Positions 27,396 to 36,235 of a stretch of DNA of 64,000 nt are shown piece after piece (position 1 is the first letter of the stretch; every line of letters begins with the position of its first letter). The notes under the pieces were generated by a model that was not told the origin of the DNA, did no database searches, and was given only the letters and a program-made list of their open reading frames with translations. Both the position numbers and the translations under genes were made by a program. This stretch comes from Burkholderia seminalis DSM 23518 (GTDB taxonomy: Bacteria; Pseudomonadota; Gammaproteobacteria; Burkholderiales; Burkholderiaceae), in the NCBI RefSeq assembly GCF_902832885.1, contig NZ_CADFDK010000003.1, positions 62,001-126,000 on the forward strand, written 5' to 3'.

Positions 27396-28619
27396 ATGAG
27401 TGATTTAATAGATGTGACCGAAGCGAGCTTCGAGTCCGATGTGACGTTGAACAGCCGCCCAGTACTGATCGACTTCTGGGCCGAATGGTGCGGACCGTGC
27501 AAGGCGCTGGCGCCGACGCTCGAGAAAGTGGCGCGGAGCTTCGATGGGAAGGTCGACATCGTTAAGGTCAACGTCGACGAGCACCCAGCACTGCGCAAGC
27601 GCTTCGGCGTGCGCGGCATTCCCACCCTGGTGCTCATGAAAGGCGCCCACTAGGCGGGCCGCATGGTGGGGTCTCGTTCGGCCACGCAACTCGCCAGCTA
27701 CCTGGATGCGCACCTGGGAACCGTCACGCAACTGTCGAAGCCCGATGTCACGCTATCTGCGTTCGGCGGCGATCCGCAAGTGAAAGCAGATCGAATTGCA
27801 CGTTTGCGTGATTATCTGACGCGCATGCAACCGCCACGGAGCGTCCCCATGTGGCCGGAAAACGTCAGCAGTGCGTTCACCTTTGTCGTCGGCTCGTCCG
27901 ACCCGGACGAGTGGGCGACCGCGCTGGGCATGCCGACCGATGTGGTGGAACTGGCGCGAGTGCTGTCGAGCTACCGCGGCACCAATTTCAACGTCGCGGT
28001 GTTCGTCGCCGACTGGCTGGAGAGCGTACCGGTGGGCGCCAACCTCTCGGCGCTGCCGCGCCGGCTACTGAACGCCATTCTGGTGAGTCCGCTTCTCTCG
28101 GATACGCTGGGCGGGGACGCGGCATTGCTTGCGATTCGGGACGAGGTGGCCGCGCTGCATGTCGCGGAGATGGACGGCTCGCATCAGGCGGACGCGAGGT
28201 GGGCGGCCGTGGCGCAAACGGCCCAGGAGGCGGCCGCCGGGCCCACCGAAGGGAACCGGGCAAGGGCAGCCGCCGTGCTGGTAGCAGCGGCGTCTTCGTT
28301 GGCCCGGAATCCGGACATGCTGGCAGAATTCGTCGCGGCCCTTTGCAGATTCGTTCAAGCGTGCCTGAAGGCCGAATGCAACTGGAGCGATGAGGATGAG
28401 ACTCGTTTTTTCAAATTGATGCGCGGCATCGACAAGCATGCGCGCGAGACCGGCGCCGAGCCGCCGAGAGGCAAAGCGATGGAGAAACGTGTGGCGGAGA
28501 TCGATCCCCAACTGATGGAGCGGTTCCTCTTCCAATACGAAGAAGGCCAACGAGCCTCGAGCGAGCGGGGCAGCCAGATCGGCGACCTGCTGATTTCTCT
28601 AACCCGACAATTCGCTTGA
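27396..28619 (+). pseudogene. Thioredoxin-domain fusion protein split by an in-frame amber codon
   Basis: Residues 1-85 form a thioredoxin domain with WCGPCK, the cis-proline GIPT and a proper start (ATG 27396 behind AGGAACC). The frame stops at TAG (27651-27653) after LVLMKGAH. The same frame continues without further stops to 28619: GRMVGSRSATQLASYLDAHL completes the thioredoxin fold's last helix, followed by a ~290-residue helical region of unknown family. One change (most simply GAG to TAG) would restore a ~407-residue protein. A restart at ATG 27663 would give a protein lacking the active site. It is either a recent pseudogene or a readthrough gene. Confidence 0.7.
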
Positions 28620-28680
28620 GGGTAGTGTCAGGCTGTTCGAGAGACGGACGAGGGAGGGCAACGCGACAACACTCCAGCGA

Positions 28681-28830
28681 CTATTTATAAAGATCGGGAT
28701 CCCGACGCTACTTCGACACGAGATCCGCGTTCAACCCATGCGCGCGTGCAGCTTCCACCAGTGAACGTGTCGGAGCTCGTATTTCCGCTACGACCTGCAT
28801 GCGAAACTCATTCGTGTAATTCTTTGAGCC
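28681..28830 (-). mobile_element. Relic of IS66-type transposase accessory gene (TnpA/orf1)
   Basis: On the minus strand the frame from about 28827 reads YTNEFRMQVVAEIRAP, then RSLVEAARAHGLNADLVSK, an amber codon at 28708-28710 where the family has Trp, then RRDPDLYK and a second stop at 28681. This is the helix-turn-helix start of IS66/IS3-group OrfA proteins (YxxEFKxQVV...A..HG.N.NLV.KWRR). No other part of the element and no terminal repeats were found, so this is a truncated fossil. Confidence 0.65.
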
Positions 28831-29175
28831 TCATCGGCTGCAGTGATGGGCATCGCCACTATCCATATAGTTGCGCACACAATCAATTTAACATAATTAA
28901 CACTCTCGTCGGACCACATGCCAGCCTCTTGGAGGCTTGTAGCGAGCGTCCCGAGCGTAACCGAGTTCGTGCGGGCAATTTGGGGGCATTTTGGCGGGAA
29001 ACTGCTCGACGTCCCTTTGCCAGCAAGGCATTGCGGTCGATATTAGATTGCCGCTGAGCCAAATATGGGTAGGGGGCTATCTGCGCCTGTGGGAGTCTTA
29101 TCTGGCCGATCCCCGCGAGCGATGGTTGTAGTCTGCTGCCTTCCGCCATGCCGGGCTCTCGTGCCGGGTTTCCCG
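28831..29175. other. AT-rich spacer, no gene seen
   Basis: No supported gene. The stretch 28870-28910 is AT-rich (CAATTTAACATAATTAACAC) and resembles a promoter region, but nothing downstream on the plus strand is a recognisable gene. It closes the decayed, low-G+C interval before the IclR gene. Confidence 0.5.
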
Positions 29176-30036
29176 TCAACAGGGGGTGTGTTGGGGTATC
29201 GACAGATGATCGGCCGTGCGGAGCAAGGCCGCAACGACCTTGTCGACCGTCGGCGCCATGTGCGCGTCGATCCGGCGCATGTACGGACAGGTCAGCACCG
29301 CGATCGCATGGTCGGACGACCGGAGGATCGGCGCGCTCAGATCGGTCACGCCATAGGCCTGACGGCTGTCCTGGCGCAGGTAGCCGGACTGCCGGATGGA
29401 CTGGCATGCATACGCGAGTTCCTGCTCGTTCAGCGGCGCCTCGCCCTTGACCTTGCGATGCTCGGCCAGCATGTGCGCGCGTTGCTCGGGGCCCTGGAAC
29501 GACAGCATCACGCGCCCCGACGCGGTATCGGCGAGCGCGATACGGGAGCCTAGCCGCACGGATACACCCCACGTGCCGGGGCCGTCGACCTGCGCGATCA
29601 CGAGCAGGTTGCCGCGGTCGTAGACGGTCAGATGGCACGACTGTTCGACCGCATCGGCGAAGCGTTGCATCGGCGCCAACGCATCGGCGATCAGCCGGTT
29701 CATCGGCGGATGCCGGTGCGCGAGCGCGAACAGCTTGAGGCCGAGCGTGTAGCGATCGCCGCCGGTCGAACGCATCACGTAGCGGCGTGCGACGAGGCGC
29801 TCGAGCATCCGGTAGATCTCGCTCGCGTTGCGGCCGAGTTCCTTCGTGATTTCGGTGCGGGTGAGGCCTTCCTTCTGCTCGGACAGGAGTTCGAGAATGT
29901 CGAGTCCCTTGTCGAGCGCCGGGGCGCGATAGCGGTCGATCGCGTCGATCGAATCCGGCAGCTCGAAGTCGGATGGCAGGGCGCGGGTCGTTTGCATCGT
30001 CGGTGCGAGTGCCGGGATTTTCGTCGCTCGACTCAT
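29176..30036 (-). CDS. IclR-family transcriptional regulator
   Basis: 286 residues. N-terminal winged helix (LDILELLSEQKEGLTRTEITKELGRNASEIYRMLERLVARRYV) at about 45-105 and C-terminal IclR effector domain with SCHLTVYDRGNLLVIAQVDGP and LADTASGRVMLSF. The ATG at 30036 overlaps the stop of the transglutaminase gene (ATGA); ATG 29999 would be a shorter start. Being last in the ATP-grasp/alpha-E/transglutaminase operon, it may regulate that operon or a distant target; the ligand is unknown. Confidence 0.88.
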   Translation of the reverse strand: MSRATKIPALAPTMQTTRALPSDFELPDSIDAIDRYRAPALDKGLDILELLSEQKEGLTRTEITKELGRNASEIYRMLERLVARRYVMRSTGGDRYTLGLKLFALAHRHPPMNRLIADALAPMQRFADAVEQSCHLTVYDRGNLLVIAQVDGPGTWGVSVRLGSRIALADTASGRVMLSFQGPEQRAHMLAEHRKVKGEAPLNEQELAYACQSIRQSGYLRQDSRQAYGVTDLSAPILRSSDHAIAVLTCPYMRRIDAHMAPTVDKVVAALLRTADHLSIPQHTPC

Positions 30037-30839
30037 CGGGCCGGCAGGGTGACCGCGATGTCCACAGCCAGCGTTTCCGCGCCCGAATTCGACCGGATGC
30101 GGGTGACGGGCGCGGCGCTGCAAGCGTCGATGCCGGTCGCCAGCTTCACGTAGTGTTCGTCCGGGCAGAGGTTGTTCGCCGGATCGAAGCCGATCCATCC
30201 GAGCGGGTCGACGTAAACTTCAGCCCACGCATGATCAGCGGCTCCGGTGTCGTCATCGTCGCTGATCAGATAACCGGAAGCGAAGCGCGCGGGAAGGCCG
30301 AGCCGATGCGCCACGGCGATGAAGACATGCGCATGGTCGCGACATGTCCCGCCGGAACGGATCCACGCCGCTTCCGCATCGGTGGCGTCGTCGTCGTTCT
30401 CGAACCCCGATGCGAGGCGATCGTGCACGATGTCCATCAATTCGTGTAGTTGCAGCAGACGGTTCTGCGTGCTCTTCAGGGCCGACGCAAGTTCGATCAG
30501 CGAGTCCCCGGGGCGCGTGAGCGGCGATTCGCGCAGGAACAGCCACGGATTGGTCCGATCGTCCGCGGAGCCCAGCACGCCGTCCTTGTTGTGCGTCGTC
30601 ACTTCGCCGCGTGAAACGATGACGATCTCCGGGTCGTCGTTCGGGCGACGCACCAGGTCGACATGGTTTCCGAATCCGTCGATGTACGACAATTCCGGCT
30701 GCCTGTCGTTTGCGAGCAATTCCCAACGTTCGACCGTTTGGCCGGGATTCGACAACGGTCGCAGTCGAAGGCGCTGCAGTGCCTGCGGCAATGGCGTGTC
30801 GAAGGTATAACGCAGGGTGTGGGCGATTCCGATATGCAT
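30033..30839 (-). CDS. Transglutaminase-like cysteine peptidase-fold protein
   Basis: 268 residues. N-terminal bacterial transglutaminase-like beta domain (LRYTFDTPLPQALQRLRLRP...), then the papain-like core with Cys in SGGTCRDHAHVFIAVAHRLGLPARFASGY, His in DHAWAEVYVDPLGWIGFDPANN and the following Asp. The full Cys-His-Asp triad is present. It lies 8 nt after the alpha-E gene and overlaps the IclR gene. Together with the ATP-grasp and alpha-E proteins it belongs to a widespread predicted peptide-bond-forming or peptide-modifying cluster whose product is not known. Confidence 0.88.
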   Translation of the reverse strand: MHIGIAHTLRYTFDTPLPQALQRLRLRPLSNPGQTVERWELLANDRQPELSYIDGFGNHVDLVRRPNDDPEIVIVSRGEVTTHNKDGVLGSADDRTNPWLFLRESPLTRPGDSLIELASALKSTQNRLLQLHELMDIVHDRLASGFENDDDATDAEAAWIRSGGTCRDHAHVFIAVAHRLGLPARFASGYLISDDDDTGAADHAWAEVYVDPLGWIGFDPANNLCPDEHYVKLATGIDACSAAPVTRIRSNSGAETLAVDIAVTLPAR

Positions 30840-30847
30840 TGCGGTAC

Positions 30848-31789
30848 TCAATCGAAATTGTAGGCCTGGGCGATGTCGAGCCCCAGTTGCTGATTGCGCC
30901 GAATGAATCCGGTCAGGAACTCGTGCAGGCCGTTCTTGAAGATGCGTTCGATCGTGCTGTCGGACAGCATCGTGAGCGTCTGCGCGGCGGTGTCGTGGCA
31001 CGCGTGAGCGGTGCCATGCTCCTTCACGAGCAAGTTGAGACTCGACATGACGCGCCCGTAGCAATGGCGCAGCGAACGCGGCATGCGGCCGTTCAGGAGC
31101 AGGTAGTCGGCGATGTTCATCGGCTTGTACTTCACGCCGTACACCCAGCGGTACGAGTTGTGCGCTTCGACCGACCGCAGGATCGATTCCCAGTGGTTGG
31201 TATCGAGGATCGTGCCGACGTGCGACACCGACGGCAGCAGCAGGTGGTACTTCACGTCGATGATCCGCGCGGTGTTGTCCGCGCGCTCGATGAATGCGCC
31301 GATCTGCGCGAAATCGAAGATCTCGTTGCGCAGCATCGTGCTGTAGAAGCTGCCGAGGATCAGCGCGGTTTCGCGCTTCACTTCGTCGAGCACGGCCGGC
31401 AGCTCGCTCTCCGGCACCGGCTGCGCCAGCGCGCGGCGCAGCGCGAGCCACGCGCCGTTCACGCTTTCCCACGCCTCGCGCGTGAGCGCCGTGCGCACCA
31501 TCCGCGCGTTCGAGCGCGCGGCCTCGATGCACGACAGCACGCTCGACGGGTTGTCGCGGTCGCGCAGCAGGTAGTCGGTCACCGTATCGGCCGCATACGC
31601 GTCGTATTTCTCCCGGTAGCCGTCGTCCGCGCCCGAGCTGACGAGCACCGACGACCATTCGGCCGGCGCGTCGGACGTGCGCGTGAGCGCCATCCGCAGC
31701 CCGGCATCGACGATGCGCGCGATGTTCTCCGCGCGCTCGATATAGCGGTACATCCAGTAGAGCCCGCTTGCAGTACGCCCCAGAAGCAT
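30848..31789 (-). CDS. Alpha-E domain protein (DUF403)
   Basis: 313 residues, all helical, starting MLLGRTASGLYWMYRYIERAENIARIVDAG, with the Glu-containing RAEN motif that names the domain. A second related motif (IGAFIERADNTARIIDVKYH) lies mid-protein. It contains no export signal. It always travels with the circularly permuted ATP-grasp and transglutaminase-like proteins; comparative genomics has proposed a role in making or transferring a peptide-like tag. Start ATG 31789; 64 nt after the ATP-grasp gene. Confidence 0.9.
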   Translation of the reverse strand: MLLGRTASGLYWMYRYIERAENIARIVDAGLRMALTRTSDAPAEWSSVLVSSGADDGYREKYDAYAADTVTDYLLRDRDNPSSVLSCIEAARSNARMVRTALTREAWESVNGAWLALRRALAQPVPESELPAVLDEVKRETALILGSFYSTMLRNEIFDFAQIGAFIERADNTARIIDVKYHLLLPSVSHVGTILDTNHWESILRSVEAHNSYRWVYGVKYKPMNIADYLLLNGRMPRSLRHCYGRVMSSLNLLVKEHGTAHACHDTAAQTLTMLSDSTIERIFKNGLHEFLTGFIRRNQQLGLDIAQAYNFD

Positions 31790-31853
31790 CTCGTGTCCAC
31801 TCCGTCTTCGTTCGGTTCGCGCGCCGGCTGCGGCGCGCGCGGTCGCATCCGGC

Positions 31854-33266
31854 TCAGTCGGCCAGCACCCAGGTGTCCTTGGTGCCGCCGCCCTGGCTCG
31901 AGTTGACGACCAGCGATCCCTCCTTCAGCGCCACGCGCGTGAGCCCGCCCGGCGTGATGCGGATCCGGTCCGACACCAGCACGAACGGCCGCAGGTCGAC
32001 GTGGCGCGGCGCGAGGCCGGCGTCGGTGAGGATCGGCGTGGTGGACAGCGCGAGCGTCGGCTGCGCGATGTAGTTCGCCGGACGCGCGCGCAGCTTCGCG
32101 GAAAACGCCTCGAGCTCGGCCTTCGACGCGCACGGGCCGACCAGCATCCCGTAGCCGCCCGAGCCGTGCACTTCCTTCACGACCAGTTCGTCGAGATGCT
32201 CGAGCACGTACTTCAGGCTGTCGGCCTCGCCGCAGCGCCAGGTCGGCACGTTCTCCAGCAGCGCCTTGCGCCCCGTGTAGAACTCGACGATCTCCGGCAT
32301 GTACGAGTAGATCGCCTTGTCGTCGGCGATGCCGGTGCCCGGCGCGTTCGCGATCGTGATGTTGCCGGCGCGGTACACGTCCATGATCCCCGCCACGCCG
32401 AGCACCGAATCGGGGCGGAACGTGAGCGGATCGAGGAAGGCGTCGTCGACGCGGCGGTACAGCACGTCGATCGGCTGGAAGCCCTCGGTCGTGCGCATCG
32501 CGACGCGGCCGTCGATCACCTGCAGGTCGCTGCCCTCGACGAGGTGCACGCCCATCTGGTCGGCGAGGAACGAGTGTTCGTAGTACGCGGAATTGTGGAT
32601 GCCGGGCGTGAGCACGGCCACGGTCGGGTTGTCGGCGTTGCCGCCCGGCGGGCACACCGCGGCGAGCGACTGGCGCAGCATCTGCGGATAGGTCTCGACC
32701 GGGCGCACCTTCACCTGCTGGAACAGCTCCGGGAAGAGCTGCATCATGGTCTCGCGGTTCTCCAGCATGTAGGACACGCCGGAGGGCGTGCGCGCGTTGT
32801 CCTCCAGCACGTAGAACTGGTTCTCGGCGGTGCGCACGATGTCGACGCCGATGATGTGCGTGTACACGTTGCCGGGCGGCCGGAAGTCGATCATCTCCGG
32901 GATGAACGCCTCGTTGTGCGCGATCAGGTGCTTGGGCACGATGCCCGCGCGCACGATTTCCTGGCGGTGGTAGATGTCGTCGAGGAAGGCGTTCAGCGCC
33001 ATCACGCGCTGCTCGATGCCGAGCGAGAGGCGGCTCCATTCGGCGCCCGAGATGATGCGCGGGACGATGTCGAACGGAATCAGCCGCTCGGCGGCCTCCG
33101 CGTCGCCGTAGACGGCGAACGTGATGCCCGTCTTGCGGAACACGCCTTCCGCGTCGTGGGCTTTCTGGGCGAGGCTCGCGGGATTCTGCGTGTCGAGCCA
33201 TGCCTTGACTCGCGAGTAGGGCGGGCGAACCTGATCGCCCGCAAGCATTTCGTCAAACGGTGCCAT
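31854..33266 (-). CDS. Circularly permuted ATP-grasp protein (DUF404/DUF407)
   Basis: 470 residues from ATG 33266. Motifs of the CP-ATP-grasp family: GVDIVRTAENQFYVLEDNARTPSGVSYMLENRE, PGTGIADDKAIYSYMPEIVEFY, VVKEVHGSGGYGMLVGP, and RPFVLVSDRIRITPGGLTRVALKEGSLVVNSSQGGGTKDTWVL at the C terminus. Predicted to make amide bonds using ATP. First of the ATP-grasp/alpha-E/transglutaminase/IclR run, 67 nt after the upstream permease gene on the same strand, so co-transcription with the permease is possible. Confidence 0.92.
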   Translation of the reverse strand: MAPFDEMLAGDQVRPPYSRVKAWLDTQNPASLAQKAHDAEGVFRKTGITFAVYGDAEAAERLIPFDIVPRIISGAEWSRLSLGIEQRVMALNAFLDDIYHRQEIVRAGIVPKHLIAHNEAFIPEMIDFRPPGNVYTHIIGVDIVRTAENQFYVLEDNARTPSGVSYMLENRETMMQLFPELFQQVKVRPVETYPQMLRQSLAAVCPPGGNADNPTVAVLTPGIHNSAYYEHSFLADQMGVHLVEGSDLQVIDGRVAMRTTEGFQPIDVLYRRVDDAFLDPLTFRPDSVLGVAGIMDVYRAGNITIANAPGTGIADDKAIYSYMPEIVEFYTGRKALLENVPTWRCGEADSLKYVLEHLDELVVKEVHGSGGYGMLVGPCASKAELEAFSAKLRARPANYIAQPTLALSTTPILTDAGLAPRHVDLRPFVLVSDRIRITPGGLTRVALKEGSLVVNSSQGGGTKDTWVLAD

Positions 33267-33333
33267 TGAATTGTCTCTTGTTCTGCGAGGCGGCCTGCGT
33301 CGGCCTCAGGCCGTCCGCCAATTGCGCGTCGGC

Positions 33334-34824
33334 TCAGTCGTTGCCTTTTTCGAGTACTTGCTGGGTCAGCGTGACCGACGGGATGGTCGGTTTGAGCAAC
33401 CCGCGGCGTGCGCGGCTGCTCAGCCATTTCCAGCCGGCCACGAGCAGCAGCGCGACCAGCGGGATCGAGGCGATCGTCCAGGTGCCGTTCGGATAGTCGA
33501 ATGCCATCAACACCAGCACGCCGAGCAGGAACAGCAGCGTGAGCCACGACGTCACGGGCGCGCCGGGCATCCTGAACGACACGTCGTCCACCTCGCCGCG
33601 CCTGACCGCGGCGCGGAACTTCATCTGGCACACGACGATGAAGCCCCACGTGCTGATGATGCCGAGCGACGCGATGTTCAGGACGATCTCGAACACGTTC
33701 GACGGCACGAGATAGTTGAGCAGGACGCCAACCACATAGATCGCGACGGTCACCAGAATGCCCGCGTACGGCACGGATTGCGCGCTCATTCGTCCGAGGA
33801 ATGCGGGGGCCGAGCCGCCCATCGACAGCGAACGCAACACGCGCCCGGTCGAATAGAGGCCCGAGTTGAGGCTCGACAGCGCCGCCGTCAGCACCACCAG
33901 GTTCATCACCGAGCCGATGCCCGGCACGCCGAGCGCGCCGAAGAACGTGACGAACGGGCTCTGGCCCGCCTTGTACGCACTCCACGGCAGCAGGCAGACC
34001 AGCAGAACGACCGAGGCGACGTAGAAGATCGCGATGCGCCAGATCACGTTGTTGATCGCGCGCGGCAGCACCTTGCGCGCATCCTTGCACTCGCCGGCCG
34101 CCGTGCCGACCAGTTCGACGCCCGCGAACGCGAACACCACGCCCTGCACCAGCACCAGCGCCGGCATCAGTCCGTGCGGAAAGAACCCGCCGTTGTCGGT
34201 GATCAGATGCATGCCGGTGTCGTGGCCGGCCACCGGCACGCCCGTGCCGAGGAGCACGGAGCCGATCGCGAGAAACAATACGATCGCGGCAACCTTGATC
34301 AGCGCGAACCAGAACTCCATCTCGGCGAACCACTTTACGCCGATCAGGTTCATCGTCGCGACGATGCAGAGCGCGACGAGCGCGAAGATCCACTGCGGCA
34401 CGGCCGCGAACGGCGCCCAGTAATGCATGTACAGCGCGACGGCGGTGATGTCGACGATGCCGGTCATCGCCCAGTTCAGGAAGTACATCCAGCCTGCGAC
34501 GAACGACGCCTTCTCGCCGAGGAATTCGCGCGCGTACGACACGAAGCTGCCGCTGCTGGGGCGATGCATCACGAGTTCGCCGAGCGCGCGCAGGATCAGG
34601 AACGAGAACGCGCCGCATACCAGGTAGACGATCGCGAGCGACGGTCCGGCGGCCTGCAGGCGGCCGCCGGCGCCGAGGAACAGACCGGTGCCGATGGCCC
34701 CGCCGATCGCGATCATCTGTACCTGTCGATTGCCGAGGGTCTTGTGATAGCCGGCTTCGTGCGATTCGAGCCAGCTGCGTTTGTTGGTTTCGCCCGTTGT
34801 CGACGGTTCCGGAAGCGATGCCAT
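33334..34824 (-). CDS. ansP: Amino-acid permease, AnsP (L-asparagine) type
   Basis: 496 residues from ATG 34824, behind GAGGACG. APC-superfamily amino-acid transporter with twelve membrane segments. The signature IAIGGAIGTGLFLGAGGRLQAAGPSLAIVYLVCGAFSFLILRALGEL and FVAGWMYFLNWAMTGIVDITAVALYMHYW resemble AnsP more than CycA or the aromatic permeases. It likely imports asparagine or a similar neutral amino acid by proton symport. A strong dyad lies in its leader. The symbol is a best family match, not proven. Confidence 0.8.
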   Translation of the reverse strand: MASLPEPSTTGETNKRSWLESHEAGYHKTLGNRQVQMIAIGGAIGTGLFLGAGGRLQAAGPSLAIVYLVCGAFSFLILRALGELVMHRPSSGSFVSYAREFLGEKASFVAGWMYFLNWAMTGIVDITAVALYMHYWAPFAAVPQWIFALVALCIVATMNLIGVKWFAEMEFWFALIKVAAIVLFLAIGSVLLGTGVPVAGHDTGMHLITDNGGFFPHGLMPALVLVQGVVFAFAGVELVGTAAGECKDARKVLPRAINNVIWRIAIFYVASVVLLVCLLPWSAYKAGQSPFVTFFGALGVPGIGSVMNLVVLTAALSSLNSGLYSTGRVLRSLSMGGSAPAFLGRMSAQSVPYAGILVTVAIYVVGVLLNYLVPSNVFEIVLNIASLGIISTWGFIVVCQMKFRAAVRRGEVDDVSFRMPGAPVTSWLTLLFLLGVLVLMAFDYPNGTWTIASIPLVALLLVAGWKWLSSRARRGLLKPTIPSVTLTQQVLEKGND

Positions 34825-34859
34825 GATTGCGTCCTCGTGCTCTGAAGTGATTGCATTCG

Positions 34860-34882
34860 TCCCGATCGCGGGACGATCGGGA
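34860..34882 (-). promoter_or_regulatory. Perfect 9-bp dyad in the permease leader
   Basis: TCCCGATCG (34860-34868), five-base loop, CGATCGGGA (34874-34882). It lies 36 bp upstream of the permease start codon. It is either an operator or an RNA hairpin in the 5' leader. No T-run follows on either strand, so it is not an intrinsic terminator. Confidence 0.45.
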
Positions 34883-35339
34883 ACGACTCGTACCGGAGAA
34901 CCCGGGCGCGGAATCAGGCGCGCCCGTCCTGCTTGCGATTTGCCGATCGCGGCGAAACGCACGGTATGTCGCGAACGTATTCGGCCGTAATTCCCGTCAC
35001 AAACGGAATGCAAATTTGGACTGAACCTGTTCGAATCCGTGCATATGGGCCACGACGATCGCGCCGCAAAACGCGCCGGCCGGCACCGCGCATGCACGGC
35101 GGTCGTGTTTCCCGGGTGAACCGGTTAGGTAATTTGGTGCGCCCGCGCGCGCTGCGGGGGCAACGGCTGTCGCCGATGCCGACTCATGCACCGAAATGAG
35201 GAATGCGGGTTGCCGGCATTTCCCGCTCGTGCCGGCACGGCAAGCGTTTCACGGCAATGGCCCGGTTTTTGCTGGAGTTGCATCGGCCGCGCAACGGTTG
35301 CGCGCTGCCCGACGACATACCAGACAAGGAAGATTCACC
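34883..35339. other. Divergent intergenic region, no gene seen
   Basis: No supported coding sequence. It separates the minus-strand permease from the plus-strand ABC importer operon and should contain both promoters. A moderately AT-rich patch at 34985-35025 (CACAAACGGAATGCAAATTT) is the most promoter-like part. Confidence 0.5.
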
Positions 35340-36146
35340 GTGAGCCCGACGACTCGACCGTTCCCCCGACGCACCTGGCTGGCTGCGCTGATCGCCGCAC
35401 CCGTGATGGCGCTGTTCGCCGCTGCACCGGCACATGCCGACGCGCTCGACACCATCGCGAAAAACGGCGCGCTGCGCGTGGCGGTGCCCGAAGACTATCC
35501 GCCCTTCGGCTCGGTCGGCACGGACATGCAGCCGCAGGGCTACGACATCGACATGGCCGAGCTGCTCGCCAAATCGCTCGGCGTGAAGCTGAAGCTGGTG
35601 CCCGTGAACAGCGCGAACCGGATTCCGTACCTGACGACCAACAAGGTCGACATGGTGATCTCGTCGCTCGGCAAGACGCCCGAGCGCGAGAAGGTCATCG
35701 ACTTCTCGACCGCGTACGCGCCGTACTTCCAGGGCGTGTTCGGGCCGGCTGACGTGAAGGTGAGCGGGCCCGCCGACCTGACCGGCAAGACGGTCGGCGC
35801 CACGCGCGGCGCGCTCGAGGAGATCGCGCTGACGCAGCTTGCGCCGAACGCGACGATCAAGCGCTTCGAGGACAACAACGCGACGATCCAGGCGTTCCTG
35901 TCGGGGCAAGTGCAGCTGATCGCCGCCGGCAACATCGTCGCGGCGGCCATTCTCGCGAAGAATCCGCCGCGCCGGCCCGAGGTCAAGTTCGTGATCAAGA
36001 ATTCGCCGTGCTTCGTCGGCGTCAACAAGAACGAGCCGCGCCTGCTCGCGAAGATCGACGATGCGATCACGCATGCGAAGCAGGACGGCACGCTGGGCGC
36101 GATGTCGCGGAAATGGCTCGGCCAGCCGTTGCCGGCGGGGCTGTGA
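35340..36146 (+). CDS. Polar amino-acid ABC transporter, periplasmic binding protein
   Basis: 268 residues from a GTG at 35340 with AAGGA upstream. Signal peptide (RRTWLAALIAAPVMALFAAAPAHADA), then a family 3 solute-binding domain: LRVAVPEDYPPFGSVGTDMQPQGYDIDMAELLAKSLG, RIPYLTTNKVDMVISSLGKTPEREKVIDFSTAY. These fit glutamine/polar-amino-acid binders. First gene of a complete four-gene importer (binding protein, two permeases, ATPase). The exact ligand is not deducible. Confidence 0.9.
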   Translation: MSPTTRPFPRRTWLAALIAAPVMALFAAAPAHADALDTIAKNGALRVAVPEDYPPFGSVGTDMQPQGYDIDMAELLAKSLGVKLKLVPVNSANRIPYLTTNKVDMVISSLGKTPEREKVIDFSTAYAPYFQGVFGPADVKVSGPADLTGKTVGATRGALEEIALTQLAPNATIKRFEDNNATIQAFLSGQVQLIAAGNIVAAAILAKNPPRRPEVKFVIKNSPCFVGVNKNEPRLLAKIDDAITHAKQDGTLGAMSRKWLGQPLPAGL

Positions 36147-36235
36147 CGGATCGCCGTGTTGCCTGATACACCGCCGCGGCCGGCGCCGCCGGCGCGGCGG
36201 GTGTCGTTGTCCGAACCTGAACTTACTCAATCGTC

